Positions 9,013 to 18,210 of a stretch of 64,000 nucleotides of DNA are shown piece after piece; position 1 is the stretch's first letter, and the number at the start of each line of letters is the position of its first letter. Below the pieces are notes generated by a model. The model was not told the origin of the DNA, did no database searches, and saw only the letters and a list, made by a program, of their open reading frames with translations. Both the position numbers and the translations under genes were made by a program. This DNA is from Sediminibacterium sp. Gen4 (GTDB lineage: Bacteria > Bacteroidota > Bacteroidia > Chitinophagales > Chitinophagaceae), in NCBI GenBank assembly GCA_013391385.1, contig JACBFI010000009.1, forward strand, positions 42,514 through 106,513, given 5' to 3'.

Positions 9013-9020
9013 TATTTTTG
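9013..9020 (+). promoter_or_regulatory. Candidate -7 element upstream of lpxC-fabZ
   Basis: TATTTTTG at 9013-9020 fits TAnnTTTG and lies 85 bases before the lpxC-fabZ start. I do not see a convincing TTG partner upstream, so this may be an internal promoter or a chance match. Confidence 0.3.
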
Positions 9021-9104
9021 CACTATATTTCTAAGCAGGGAATCACTGATACAGTGATTGAACCAGTTATCGAATGAGATAATCTGACCGGAAAACAGTA
9101 TAGC

Positions 9105-10511
9105 ATGGACAATCTTTTCAACCCAGACAAACAACATACCCTCAGTAGTGCGGTAAGCATTAGCGGTACAGGTTTACATACCGGCGTATTGGTAGATATG
9201 ACCCTGAAGCCGGCCAATCCGGGTTTCGGCATTCAGTTTCAACGTATTGACCTGGCTGCACAGCCCATCATCAAAGCCGATTGTGATTTGGTGACTGATA
9301 CGAGTAGAGGAACGACCCTACAGGTGGGAGATGCCAAGGTGAGCACGGTAGAACATGTATTGGCTGCCCTCGTTGGTATGGGTGTTGATAATGTGCTGAT
9401 TGAATTGAATGGCCCCGAGATACCCATCATGGATGGAAGCTCTGCTCCTTTTATTGAACTGATTGCATCAGCCGGCGTGGTTGAACAGGAAGCAGCAAAA
9501 GCTTGGTATAGTCTGGATGAAAACATCTACCATTACGATGAAGCCAAAAGAGTAGAGATGGTGGCTTTACCATCACTCGACTATCAAATTACTACACTGA
9601 TTGATTTTAATAGTCCTGTATTGGGTACACAGCATGCCGGATTAAAAACCATCAAAGATTTTAGAGCAGAAATTGCTCCATGTAGAACTTTCTGTTTTCT
9701 TCATGAACTGGAAGCATTGCTGGATAATGATCTCATCAAAGGTGGGGATATCAATAACGCCATCGTTGTAGTAGACAAACCAGTTACAGATGAAGAGATG
9801 GAAAGGCTTGCAAAAGTGTTTAAGCGTGATAAAATTGAAGTGAAAAGTGAAGGTTATCTCAATAACCTTGAATTACGTTTCCCCAATGAGCCTGCAAGAC
9901 ATAAATTATTGGATGTAGTAGGCGATTTGGCCTTGATAGGCTATCCGATTAAAGCCAGAATTATTGCCAATCGTCCGGGGCATAGCAGCAATGTTGAGTT
10001 TGCTAAAAAAATCAAACAGTATATCAAGAAGAATAAGCATGTGAAGGATGTTCCCGTGTATGATCCTACCATGCCTCCTATTTTCCCGCTTGAAAAAATT
10101 GAAAAAACATTACCACATCGTCACCCATTTTTACTGGTTGATAAAATCATTGAGCTTACCGATACTCATATTGTTGGGGTAAAAAATGTAACATTTAACG
10201 AATGGTTCTTCCCGGGTCACTTCCCCGGAAACCCTGTGATGCCGGGCGTTTTACAAATTGAAGCACTGGCACAAACCGGTGGTATCCTTTGTATCAATTC
10301 TATGCCGGAAGGACAATATGATACTTACTTCCTGAAAATTGATAATTGTAAATTCAAACAAATGGTTCGTCCGGGCGACACCATGCTTTTAAAAATGGAA
10401 TTTACCGGACCCATCCGCAGAGGTATCTGTGAAATGAGGGGTACTGTTTATGTGGGAGGTAAGGTAGCTACCGAGGCCGACCTTGTTGCTCAAATTGTAA
10501 AAAGATCCTAA
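9105..10511 (+). CDS. lpxC-fabZ: Bifunctional LpxC deacetylase / FabZ 3-hydroxyacyl-ACP dehydratase
   Basis: 468 residues with two enzymes in one chain, a fusion known from Bacteroidota. The LpxC part (about 1-300) removes acetyl from UDP-3-O-acyl-GlcNAc, the committed step of lipid A synthesis. Its zinc ligands are visible as H84 in STVEHVLAAL and H and D in ARHKLLDVVGD, and a catalytic histidine lies in RPGHSSN. The FabZ part (about 325-468) contains LPHRHPFLLVDKI and the hot-dog catalytic FFPGHFPGNPVMPGV. FabZ dehydrates 3-hydroxyacyl-ACP for fatty-acid elongation, drawing on the same precursor pool as LpxA/LpxD, so the fusion couples membrane phospholipid and lipid A supply. No frameshift between the halves. 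Confidence 0.96.
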   Translation: MDNLFNPDKQHTLSSAVSISGTGLHTGVLVDMTLKPANPGFGIQFQRIDLAAQPIIKADCDLVTDTSRGTTLQVGDAKVSTVEHVLAALVGMGVDNVLIELNGPEIPIMDGSSAPFIELIASAGVVEQEAAKAWYSLDENIYHYDEAKRVEMVALPSLDYQITTLIDFNSPVLGTQHAGLKTIKDFRAEIAPCRTFCFLHELEALLDNDLIKGGDINNAIVVVDKPVTDEEMERLAKVFKRDKIEVKSEGYLNNLELRFPNEPARHKLLDVVGDLALIGYPIKARIIANRPGHSSNVEFAKKIKQYIKKNKHVKDVPVYDPTMPPIFPLEKIEKTLPHRHPFLLVDKIIELTDTHIVGVKNVTFNEWFFPGHFPGNPVMPGVLQIEALAQTGGILCINSMPEGQYDTYFLKIDNCKFKQMVRPGDTMLLKMEFTGPIRRGICEMRGTVYVGGKVATEADLVAQIVKRS

Positions 10512-10550
10512 TCCCTAACATCTTATTATCTACAACCGAATCTGCAAATA

Positions 10551-11348
10551 ATGACACATCCGTATACTTATATAGATCCCAATGCAAGGGTCGCACCCAA
10601 TGTCAAAATTGATCCCTTCACTGTTATCCACGGTGATGTTCAAATTGGAGAGGGCACTTGGATTGGCAGTAATGTAACCATCATGGATGGAACACGTATC
10701 GGTAAAAACTGTCGGGTTTTCCCGGGTGCAGTACTCGGTGCCATTCCTCAGGATTTGAAGTTTGCAGGTGAAAGAACTACCGTTGAGATTGGAGATAATA
10801 CCACCATCCGCGAATTTGTTACCATCAATCGCGGTACTACCGACAGATGGAAAACCAAAGTAGGTGATAACTGTCTGATCATGGCTTATAGTCATATTGC
10901 ACATGATTGCTTGATTGGAGACAATTGTATCCTGAGCAATAGTGTTCAATTAGCCGGTCACGTTGTAATGGGCGATTGGGCATGGATCGCCGGCGTGAGT
11001 GCGGTTCACCAATTCGTTACCATTGGACAACACGCTTATATTGCGGGAGGTAGCTTGGTAAGTAAAGATGTACCACCGTATATCAAAGCCGTGAGAAATC
11101 CATTGAGCTATGGGGGTGTAAATAGTGTGGGGTTGAAAAGAAGAGGATTTGAACTGGAGAAAATCAATCATATTCTAGACATCTACAGGATCATTTTTAA
11201 TAAGGGCATGAATACTTCACAAGCATTGGAGTTTATTGAAGAAGAATTGACTGCCAGCGATGAAAGAGATGAGATCGTTACCTTTATTCGTGAAAGTGGT
11301 CGTGGTATCATCAAACGTTTTGTAAAAGGTGGTGGCGACGAAGATTAA
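10551..11348 (+). CDS. lpxA: UDP-N-acetylglucosamine O-acyltransferase LpxA
   Basis: 265 residues, standard length. Transfers 3-hydroxyacyl from ACP to the 3-OH of UDP-GlcNAc, the first lipid A step. The N-terminal two thirds are hexapeptide repeats of a left-handed beta-helix (about 8-185). The catalytic histidine corresponds to H118 in YSHIAHDC. The C-terminal alpha-helical domain (about 195-265) includes GLKRRGFE and closes the fold. It starts 39 nt after lpxC-fabZ and is followed 42 nt later by an ABC ATPase, so all probably share an operon. Confidence 0.97.
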   Translation: MTHPYTYIDPNARVAPNVKIDPFTVIHGDVQIGEGTWIGSNVTIMDGTRIGKNCRVFPGAVLGAIPQDLKFAGERTTVEIGDNTTIREFVTINRGTTDRWKTKVGDNCLIMAYSHIAHDCLIGDNCILSNSVQLAGHVVMGDWAWIAGVSAVHQFVTIGQHAYIAGGSLVSKDVPPYIKAVRNPLSYGGVNSVGLKRRGFELEKINHILDIYRIIFNKGMNTSQALEFIEEELTASDERDEIVTFIRESGRGIIKRFVKGGGDED

Positions 11349-11390
11349 TTCATAACACTTATTCTTCCATTCATTAATTCATAAGGATAC

Positions 11391-12008
11391 ATGCTGATCG
11401 AACTCTCGGATGCTGGAAAAAAATTCAACCGGGAATGGATATTTCGTGGCATTCATTATCGTTTTGAACCCGGCAAAAAAATTGCACTAACAGGTCCGAA
11501 TGGAAGCGGCAAAAGCACCCTGCTACAAGTATTGGCAGGAAGCATGAATATAAGTGAGGGGCATATCAATTGGACCATGCATCAACAAAACATTGAGGTA
11601 GATCATGTGTTCAAATACCTTTCTATTGCGGCACCCTATTTAGAGCTTATTGAAGAAATGACAGCTGTTGAATTTCTGAATTTTCATCGTTCTTTCAAAC
11701 CGCTACTCAATAATATTTCGATTGAAGAAATACTACAGATCATTGGATTGGAAAAAGCATCCCATAAACAAATTCGCTATTTCAGCAGTGGAATGAAGCA
11801 AAGAATAAAACTGGCACAAGCCATTTTTAGCGACTGCCCTTTATTACTGCTAGATGAGCCCTGTACCAATTTAGATGAGCATGGCTATGCTTTATACCAT
11901 CATTTAATGGATACCTATACCAAAGACAAAACAGTTATTGTGAGCAGTAATGATGTGAATGAATATGGGTTCTGTACAGATAAAATCTATGTGCCCGATC
12001 ATAAGTAA
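11391..12008 (+). CDS. Stand-alone ABC transporter ATP-binding protein next to lpxA
   Basis: 205 residues, one nucleotide-binding domain only. Walker A is TGPNGSGKST (about 34-43), the signature loop is a variant, FSSGMKQR (131-138), and Walker B is LLLLDEP (151-157). The usual switch (H-loop) histidine appears replaced by asparagine, N187 in VSSNDVN. No permease is encoded nearby, so it must pair with a membrane partner elsewhere or act as a soluble ATPase. Its place immediately after lpxA hints at envelope lipid or LPS work, but that is inference. It is too short to be a typical GldA partner for the GldF/GldG pair at 44-47 kb. Confidence 0.85.
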   Translation: MLIELSDAGKKFNREWIFRGIHYRFEPGKKIALTGPNGSGKSTLLQVLAGSMNISEGHINWTMHQQNIEVDHVFKYLSIAAPYLELIEEMTAVEFLNFHRSFKPLLNNISIEEILQIIGLEKASHKQIRYFSSGMKQRIKLAQAIFSDCPLLLLDEPCTNLDEHGYALYHHLMDTYTKDKTVIVSSNDVNEYGFCTDKIYVPDHK

Positions 12009-12014
12009 GATGGA

Positions 12015-13124
12015 TTATTTCATCCATTGAAAGAAAAAGGTACTTCCTTCTCCCTTTTTAGAATCTACCCAAATCTTTCCGCCTTGTTCTTCTACAATAA
12101 TTTTTAAAAGATTCAATCCAATACCCGTACTGCTATCGCGGGTAGAAGTATTATCCGTGATCTCAAACAAACGAAAGATACGTGAGCGATCTTCCTCGGC
12201 TATACCCGGACCATTATCTCTCACAAAAAATTCATAATGATTATCTCTGTCTGTATACCCTATTTCAATATACCCCTTGGCTTTATCATTGTACTTAATA
12301 GCATTACTGATTAAGTTCTGAAATACTTGCTCAAGTTTTACTCTTCTTGTTCGGAATATGGGTAGTGTTTGAAGGATTTGAATTTGGATATGTTTAGGTG
12401 GGAATAAAAGAGCCGCTAACTCTTCTACCATCAAATGGGTATTGGTCTCTTCCACCACTTGCTGTGATAAACTGGTGGTTGAATATTCAAGTAAAGCCAT
12501 GATCATTTCTGATAACCTGCCTGAAGCCTGATATACCATACCGATATTTTCACTGATTTCTGCATCTGCTTTTATGTAGGGATCATTCTTGATCAATTCC
12601 AGCATCATGATAACAGATGACAATGGAGATTTTAAATCATGAGATACGATATATACAAATTTCTCCAACTGCTTATTGATCCTGTCTAATTCTGTAAGTG
12701 CAGTTTTAAGTCGGTACTGGTTAAAGTACAGCTGTTCAAACACATTCACTTTTGCTCGAACTACATTGATATCAAGTGGTTTTTGCAGATAATCGACAGC
12801 TCCTTCTGCAAAGCCTTTTAAAACATATTGTTCTTCGCGGCTCAATGCGGTTACAAAAATGATAGAGATATCTTTTGTACGCGGATTTGACTTCAGGATT
12901 CTTGCCACTTCAAATCCATCCATCTCCGGCATCTGTACATCCAGCATGATCAATCCGATATGATCGTGTTTCAATACTTGTTTTAAAGCCTCATTACCGG
13001 AATTGGCTTTGAGAAATTGTCGACCCTGCTTCACCAATATCTCTTCCAGTGATAACAGATTTTCAGGTCTGTCATCTACTAATAGTATGGTAAAATCATG
13101 CTGTTGTATTGGTGGAATATTCAT
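12015..13124 (-). CDS. Receiver domain fused to histidine kinase
   Basis: 369 residues from the ATG at 13124 (MNIPPIQQHD); an in-frame TTG four codons earlier is less likely. N-terminal receiver domain (about 10-128) with phospho-acceptor D62 in LIMLDVQMPEMDG and a conserved lysine in YLQKPLD. Then a short coiled coil (about 138-158), HisKA dimerisation helix with H162 in IVSHDLKSPLS, and an HATPase_c domain with NLISNAIKYN, FFVRDNGPGI and STGIGLNLLK. No membrane segment, so it is cytoplasmic. Last gene of the minus-strand signalling operon, 17 nt after cheB; its receiver may be charged by the large hybrid kinase of the same operon. Confidence 0.9.
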   Translation of the reverse strand: MNIPPIQQHDFTILLVDDRPENLLSLEEILVKQGRQFLKANSGNEALKQVLKHDHIGLIMLDVQMPEMDGFEVARILKSNPRTKDISIIFVTALSREEQYVLKGFAEGAVDYLQKPLDINVVRAKVNVFEQLYFNQYRLKTALTELDRINKQLEKFVYIVSHDLKSPLSSVIMMLELIKNDPYIKADAEISENIGMVYQASGRLSEMIMALLEYSTTSLSQQVVEETNTHLMVEELAALLFPPKHIQIQILQTLPIFRTRRVKLEQVFQNLISNAIKYNDKAKGYIEIGYTDRDNHYEFFVRDNGPGIAEEDRSRIFRLFEITDNTSTRDSSTGIGLNLLKIIVEEQGGKIWVDSKKGEGSTFFFQWMK

Positions 13125-13141
13125 GAGTAGCAGCAATTTAA

Positions 13142-13714
13142 TTATAATTCTTGTAAGAAAGCAATCATCTCCACTTCCGTCATGATACGGATATTTTTCT
13201 CTAATGCGATTGCTGAAGAAGGCATGGTTGGATATTGTGCTGAATTGGGATCTTGTACAATACAGTCTGCTCCGATATCTGATAAGTAAGATAATCCTTC
13301 CGCTCCATCAGCATTGGCACCACTTAATAAGATGGCCAGTACCCTGTTACCATAAGCACGCCCGGCACTTTCAAAACTCACATCAATAGAAGGACGACTA
13401 TAATGAACAGGATCAGAGTAGTCGAGACTGAAGCTATAATCTTCTTCAAAGAGCAAATGATAATTCTGTGGAGCTAAATATATCTTTCCTTTGGTAATTG
13501 CTTGCTTGTCCTCAGGTTCAGTAATTTTTACAGAACCAGCCTCACGTGTTAATAATTTATCCAACTGACTAACCACATTACGCATTCGATGGATAACCAA
13601 TACTACCGGAATATGTTGATTATTGATTAGGGCTTTGAGTAATGAAATACAAACAGGAATACTTCCTGCTGAACCACCAATGACAATCATATCATATTTT
13701 GGCAATGACATCAT
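13142..13714 (-). CDS. CheB-type methylesterase catalytic domain protein
   Basis: 190 residues comprising only the CheB C-terminal catalytic domain; the usual receiver domain is absent. The catalytic triad is visible: S15 in IGGSAGS, H42 in VIHRMRN and D136 in LSGANADGAEG. CheB removes methyl esters from glutamates of chemoreceptors or, in CheB/CheR signalling operons, from kinase-associated domains. Its start follows the cheR stop directly (TAA then ATG), so the two are coupled. Because no chemoreceptor, CheA or CheW is nearby, it more likely modifies the large hybrid kinase than a chemotaxis array. An ATG one codon later is an equally good start. Confidence 0.9.
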   Translation of the reverse strand: MMSLPKYDMIVIGGSAGSIPVCISLLKALINNQHIPVVLVIHRMRNVVSQLDKLLTREAGSVKITEPEDKQAITKGKIYLAPQNYHLLFEEDYSFSLDYSDPVHYSRPSIDVSFESAGRAYGNRVLAILLSGANADGAEGLSYLSDIGADCIVQDPNSAQYPTMPSSAIALEKNIRIMTEVEMIAFLQEL

Positions 13715-14566
13715 TTAGCTTTTTTTCCTAAAAATTTTTACGGCGCCATCAACAACCGAGTATTTGGATCTGTATTCGGAAAATAACAGACTTTCTTTCA
13801 TCCCCAATCCAATAAAACCTAATGACGATAAACTCTCATGAAACAATTTCAAAACTTTATTCTGCAATTGTTTATTGAAATAGATCATGACATTTCTACA
13901 AATTATGAGTTGGAATTCATTAAATGAACGATCCGTGACCAAATTATGTTGAAGAAATACTACCCGTTCTCTGATTTCTCGATGAATCAATACATGATCA
14001 TACAAAGCAGTATAATAATCTGAAAAATCACCTGTACAACCCGATTGAAGATAATTAAGTGTGTATTCGCGCATATGTGTCATGGGCAATACTCCTGTTC
14101 TTGCTTTTTCAAGATAAGAAGCATTGATATCAGTAGCATATATGCGTGTTCGATGTAATAAACCAGCTTCATGCAACAGGATACACAAGGAAAATACTTC
14201 CTCCCCTGTTGAGCATCCTGCATGCCAGATATTAATTTGTGGATAGGTGGCCAATACCGGCAACACTTTTTCACGAATAGATTTATAAAACCCGGGATCT
14301 CTGAACATCTCGGTTACATTCACCGTAATGGTTTCAAGAAAGGAATGAAAAACAGAAGTGTCGCCTGCTAACAATTGTATGAGTTGTTGTCCATCAGTGA
14401 CTCCCTGTACATCCATAAATTTATAGATACGTCGTAACAGCGAAGCTTTTGAATAGCCGGAAAAATCATACCCATACACATGATGCAGCAGATGAAGCAA
14501 TTGTTCAAACGCCTGGGTACTAAGTTGCGGTTTAGGGTTGAGTCCGATCACATTATTCATATACAC
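13715..14566 (-). CDS. CheR-type protein-glutamate methyltransferase
   Basis: 283 residues. The N-terminal CheR helical domain (about 15-75) contains YDFSGYSKASLLRRI. The SAM-binding catalytic domain (about 85-280) shows the family landmarks TEMFRDPGFY, the SAM loop IWHAGCSTGEEVFSLC, IYATDINASYLEKA and FNEFQLIICRNVMIYFN. It methylates glutamate side chains using SAM. It is between the hybrid kinase and the CheB-like gene, with 9 nt and 0 nt spacing, so all four genes of this block are likely cotranscribed. Confidence 0.92.
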   Translation of the reverse strand: MYMNNVIGLNPKPQLSTQAFEQLLHLLHHVYGYDFSGYSKASLLRRIYKFMDVQGVTDGQQLIQLLAGDTSVFHSFLETITVNVTEMFRDPGFYKSIREKVLPVLATYPQINIWHAGCSTGEEVFSLCILLHEAGLLHRTRIYATDINASYLEKARTGVLPMTHMREYTLNYLQSGCTGDFSDYYTALYDHVLIHREIRERVVFLQHNLVTDRSFNEFQLIICRNVMIYFNKQLQNKVLKLFHESLSSLGFIGLGMKESLLFSEYRSKYSVVDGAVKIFRKKS

Positions 14567-14575
14567 ATCATATCA

Positions 14576-17500
14576 TCAGGTTAACCAAACTCTCATGAGT
14601 GATAATAATTTTTGCATGTCAACAGGCTTGGTAATATAATCCGAAGCACCGGCGGTGATACATTTTTCTCTATCGCCCGCCATGGCTTTTGCAGTAAGCG
14701 CAATGATGGGTAGTTCCATCATTTTCAAATCTTTTCGGATTCGTTGCATCGCTTCATATCCATCCATTTCAGGCATCATGATATCCATCAGTACAATATG
14801 CGTATCTGGGAATTTTTTCAATTGCTCCAACGCTTCTCTGCCATCACTGGCCGTTAAAACCTTCATTTTATTCGATTCCAGCACGGCGCTCAAGGCAAAT
14901 ACATTGCGCATGTCATCATCCACTACCAATACTGTTTTATTCAGTAGACTCTGATCATTCAATACCGAAACATTCATTCCCGATTCGGTTTTCTTATCAG
15001 ACTTTTGCATTTTGTGTAGGAATAATTCCAACTCATCCAATAATCGAGTGCTTGCATTGACCGCACTTCGGATAATGATTCCGGAAATTTTCCGATACTC
15101 CATCTCATCAGCCTGATTGATATCATCGTCCAGATGAATGATAATAGGCGTTTTTTGATCTACCACAAACTGACTGATCTGTTTAGCTTCTTGTAGTTGA
15201 ATGGAACCTCCAATATGAATAATGACACAGTCATAATTGAGTTCACTGATACTTTTTTTGGCAGTATCAATATCCAATACCTGTTCAAAATGTAGTTTGT
15301 AGTCTTTCTCACTCGCCAGCTGATGTAGATCCTGTTCTTCAAAATGAACGGCAGATACAATCAATATCTGTTTCAAACTTTTCCGAATATGCTCTCCTAA
15401 CATTTGGAAAGCTTTTTCAAGAGAGTTGGCATCAATGGGTTTTTTCAAATAAGCCATGATATCTTCCTGCTTGAATCGATTATCATCAATAGCTGAGATG
15501 ATATGTACAGGTGTATGTTTAATAGATTCATCAGCCCTGATCTGTTTCAGGATCGTCCACCCATCCATTACCGGCAATTGAATATCCAGTATGATGGCAT
15601 TCGGCTTGTATCTTCTGGCATAATACAATCCTTCATCACCTTCCAATGCAATTACTACTTTATATCCTTTATGTCGTGCATAATCACGGATAATCGTAGC
15701 AAAATTGACATCATCTTCAATGATCAGCATCAGTTTTTCACCAGCTGTAAGCTGATGCCTGTCGTCCGGCACCTTATTCTGCTCCCGAATATTTTCAAAA
15801 GGTAAAATACTGATCGAGTCATGATCATCTGCAAGTGCTTCCAATGCTGTAAATTCCTGTTGTGGTTGTACGACAGGTACATATTGATAAGGAATATAAA
15901 TGGTGAATTCACTTCCTTTATTGACTTCACTTTTTACTTCGATAGAGCCGCCCAATAAACGAATCAATTCCCTACTAATAGAAAGTCCAAGACCTGTACC
16001 TCCATATTTTCTACTCGTTGAACCATCTGCCTGTTGAAATGCTTCAAAAATAAGTTTCTGTTTATCAGGTGCAATGCCAATACCTGTGTCGATAACGCGA
16101 ATGGCCATTTCTGCTGTTCTACCTGGAACTGAACGGAAATCAACGGTGATCTTACCACCACCGGGTGTAAATTTGAATGCGTTAGAAAGTAGGTTTTTGA
16201 TCACCTGAAATAATCGTTGTTTATCCGTATGAATCTCAGCAGGAATATCTTGTTGTTGTTCAATTTGTAAATGGATATTTTTCTCTGAAGCAACCACCGA
16301 AAATAATTGTTGAATATCTGTGACTAATGACTGAATAGGTACGTCCTCAATCACCAGATCAATTTTTCCGGATTCGATTTTAGACAGATCCAATATATCA
16401 TTGATCAATTGCAATAAATCGTTTCCTGATTTATAAATGATATTGGCATATTCAATCTGTTTTGTATTCAGATTTTGGGTATTGTTATCTGCCAGCAGTT
16501 TTGCAAGTATCAGCACACTATTCAATGGTGTGCGTAGTTCATGCGACATATTGGCCAGGAATTCAGACTTATAGCGACTCGTCATCTCCAGCTCTTTGGC
16601 TTTTAGTGTGAGTGCTTGTCGGGCATTTTCGATGGCTTCATTTCTTTCTTTTAGTTCTACGTTGATCTGCTTTAATTCTTCTTCCTGTGTTTTCAATTCT
16701 TCTTCTGAAGCTTGTAACTCTTCTGCTTGTCTACTGAGTTCATCATTGGTTTGACGCAGTTCTTCTTGTTGTTCCAGCAAAGCTTCTTTCTGCTCCTGTA
16801 ATTCATCTAATAGCTGATTAATCCTATCCCTCGACTGATAAGAATTAATAGCTGCAGAAAGAATATCAGAAATGCTTTTCAGTAAAGAGATCTGCAAATC
16901 TGTGAATTGGGTAAAACAACCCAGTTCTATCAATCCTTTTAGTTCTTCATTCATCCACAAAGGCACACAAGCAATTTCTCCGTTACCACTTACTTGTCCG
17001 AGAGAAGAATCCACTTTCCAATAATCGGGTGGAATATTTTTTATGATGGTAACGGTTTTAGATAAAGCAGCATTACCTACAACTCCTTCTCCTATAACAA
17101 ATGATTTTTTTGAAGATGAACTTAGTGCTACTGAAGCAACCGTTACCAACTGCTCCGTTTTGGGGTCAACAAAATAAATTACGCCTGCAGGCACTTCCAG
17201 GTATTGTACCATGGCAGTAATGATACGATTTGCCAACTCTCCGGAACTGTCTACTACCTGTAAGCGGTTATTGATATAACTCATGCCCTCCAACACCCAG
17301 TTCTTTTCCTGGGCGAGAATACTCGCTTTCTCGGTTTGTTCAAGTGTGGCCTGTAATTTTAATCCCGCTTTATATCGACTTTTCAATGTTTGAATCACAG
17401 CATTGATCAATAGTAACACTACGATCATTAATACGCTGATTCCGATATATAAAATCAATTTGGTTCTTTCATTGTATGAGAGTACTACAGCTTCTCTTTT

Positions 17501-18001
17501 TGCCAATAAGCCCTCTTCTTCAATTTTTACTTTTTCGATTTGTTGGTAGATTTTATTCAATCTTCCTTCTTCTTCCAGAATGATTTTTTTAAACGATTCA
17601 GCAGACATATTAGGATAAATCACACCCTCTGTTCTCCAATATCGCAATAGATCTGTAGTGAGTGAGTCCAAGCTCATTACATTGGCAACTTGAGATGCAT
17701 TGTCTTTTACAAAGTCTCTAAGATCCATGATCCGATTGGGAATAAAAGTGATCCCCTTTTCATAAGCATCCATATCCTTGGGATCATCTGTTACCCAATA
17801 AGCCCTTCTTCCACCTCTGATCTGCATAATGGAAAACCGAATATCTCTTACATAAGAAATCGCCTGATGGGTATGACGAACGCGATCTGCTTCTTTGGCT
17901 TGCTTTTCGAGAGAATCGATGGTTATAAAACCTACTAGAAATACGAGCAAAACTGCAATACCTAAACCGGAATACAGTCTGAGGGGCAGGGAACGAATCA
18001 T
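14576..18001 (-). CDS. Large hybrid sensor histidine kinase (CHASE3-like, GAF, HisKA, HATPase, three receivers)
   Basis: 1141 residues from the ATG at 18001 (MIRSLPLRLYSG); the frame opens 21 codons earlier, but this start gives a clean membrane-entry helix. Order: TM1 (about 8-30), extracytoplasmic CHASE3-like helical sensor (30-180), TM2 (182-205), GAF (235-390), long glutamate/glutamine-rich coiled coil (390-475), HisKA with H487 in MSHELRTPLN, HATPase (590-700), receiver 1 (755-870, NAIILDIQLPVMDG), a degenerate receiver 2 (875-990) where the acceptor aspartate position reads CVIIHIGG, and receiver 3 (1015-1135, HIVLMDIMMPEMDG). First gene of an operon with CheR, CheB and a receiver-kinase. 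The ligand is unknown; such systems usually adjust envelope or motility programmes. Confidence 0.92.
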   Translation of the reverse strand: MIRSLPLRLYSGLGIAVLLVFLVGFITIDSLEKQAKEADRVRHTHQAISYVRDIRFSIMQIRGGRRAYWVTDDPKDMDAYEKGITFIPNRIMDLRDFVKDNASQVANVMSLDSLTTDLLRYWRTEGVIYPNMSAESFKKIILEEEGRLNKIYQQIEKVKIEEEGLLAKREAVVLSYNERTKLILYIGISVLMIVVLLLINAVIQTLKSRYKAGLKLQATLEQTEKASILAQEKNWVLEGMSYINNRLQVVDSSGELANRIITAMVQYLEVPAGVIYFVDPKTEQLVTVASVALSSSSKKSFVIGEGVVGNAALSKTVTIIKNIPPDYWKVDSSLGQVSGNGEIACVPLWMNEELKGLIELGCFTQFTDLQISLLKSISDILSAAINSYQSRDRINQLLDELQEQKEALLEQQEELRQTNDELSRQAEELQASEEELKTQEEELKQINVELKERNEAIENARQALTLKAKELEMTSRYKSEFLANMSHELRTPLNSVLILAKLLADNNTQNLNTKQIEYANIIYKSGNDLLQLINDILDLSKIESGKIDLVIEDVPIQSLVTDIQQLFSVVASEKNIHLQIEQQQDIPAEIHTDKQRLFQVIKNLLSNAFKFTPGGGKITVDFRSVPGRTAEMAIRVIDTGIGIAPDKQKLIFEAFQQADGSTSRKYGGTGLGLSISRELIRLLGGSIEVKSEVNKGSEFTIYIPYQYVPVVQPQQEFTALEALADDHDSISILPFENIREQNKVPDDRHQLTAGEKLMLIIEDDVNFATIIRDYARHKGYKVVIALEGDEGLYYARRYKPNAIILDIQLPVMDGWTILKQIRADESIKHTPVHIISAIDDNRFKQEDIMAYLKKPIDANSLEKAFQMLGEHIRKSLKQILIVSAVHFEEQDLHQLASEKDYKLHFEQVLDIDTAKKSISELNYDCVIIHIGGSIQLQEAKQISQFVVDQKTPIIIHLDDDINQADEMEYRKISGIIIRSAVNASTRLLDELELFLHKMQKSDKKTESGMNVSVLNDQSLLNKTVLVVDDDMRNVFALSAVLESNKMKVLTASDGREALEQLKKFPDTHIVLMDIMMPEMDGYEAMQRIRKDLKMMELPIIALTAKAMAGDREKCITAGASDYITKPVDMQKLLSLMRVWLT

Positions 18002-18091
18002 TTGATATCGGCTTTTTAAATGACTTGTAAGATAGGTAAATAAATGATAATCAATGCCCCACAATAAGATAAGAAACCAGAGATTCGTTTG

Positions 18092-18150
18092 ATGGGTTAT
18101 GGCTTATGATCGTTGGACCATGGACTATTGACTATTGTCTATGGTCTATT
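18092..18150. repeat. Word-like intergenic repeat (ATGG/CTATTG family)
   Basis: Between the hybrid-kinase start and the susD terminator lies a run of related words: GGGTTATGGC, GACCATGGACTATTGAC, TATTGTCTATGGTC. It resembles the ATGGTTCATGGC family at 7851, 35595 and 48350 but with other spelling. It has no coding potential. Confidence 0.55.
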
Positions 18151-18154
18151 ACAA

Positions 18155-18191
18155 AAAGAGGCTGTATCAAAACTTTTGATACAGCCTCTTT
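18155..18191 (-). terminator. Intrinsic terminator behind susD
   Basis: A long perfect inverted repeat (AAAGAGGCTGTATCAAAA and its complement, loop of about 1-3 nt) begins 19 nt after the end of the minus-strand susD gene. On the minus strand it is followed by a run of five U. It should end the regulator-susC-susD transcript. Confidence 0.85.
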
Positions 18192-18210
18192 AGATTAATA
18201 TTCGAATGCT

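Noticed and set aside
11391-12008. Assignment of the lone ABC ATPase as GldA for GldF/GldG
   Set aside because: It is about 100 residues shorter than GldA, far from gldFG, and sits in the lpx operon.
14655-14954. Plus-strand reading frame opposite the last receiver of the hybrid kinase
   Set aside because: Antisense shadow; the minus-strand frame shows clear receiver motifs.
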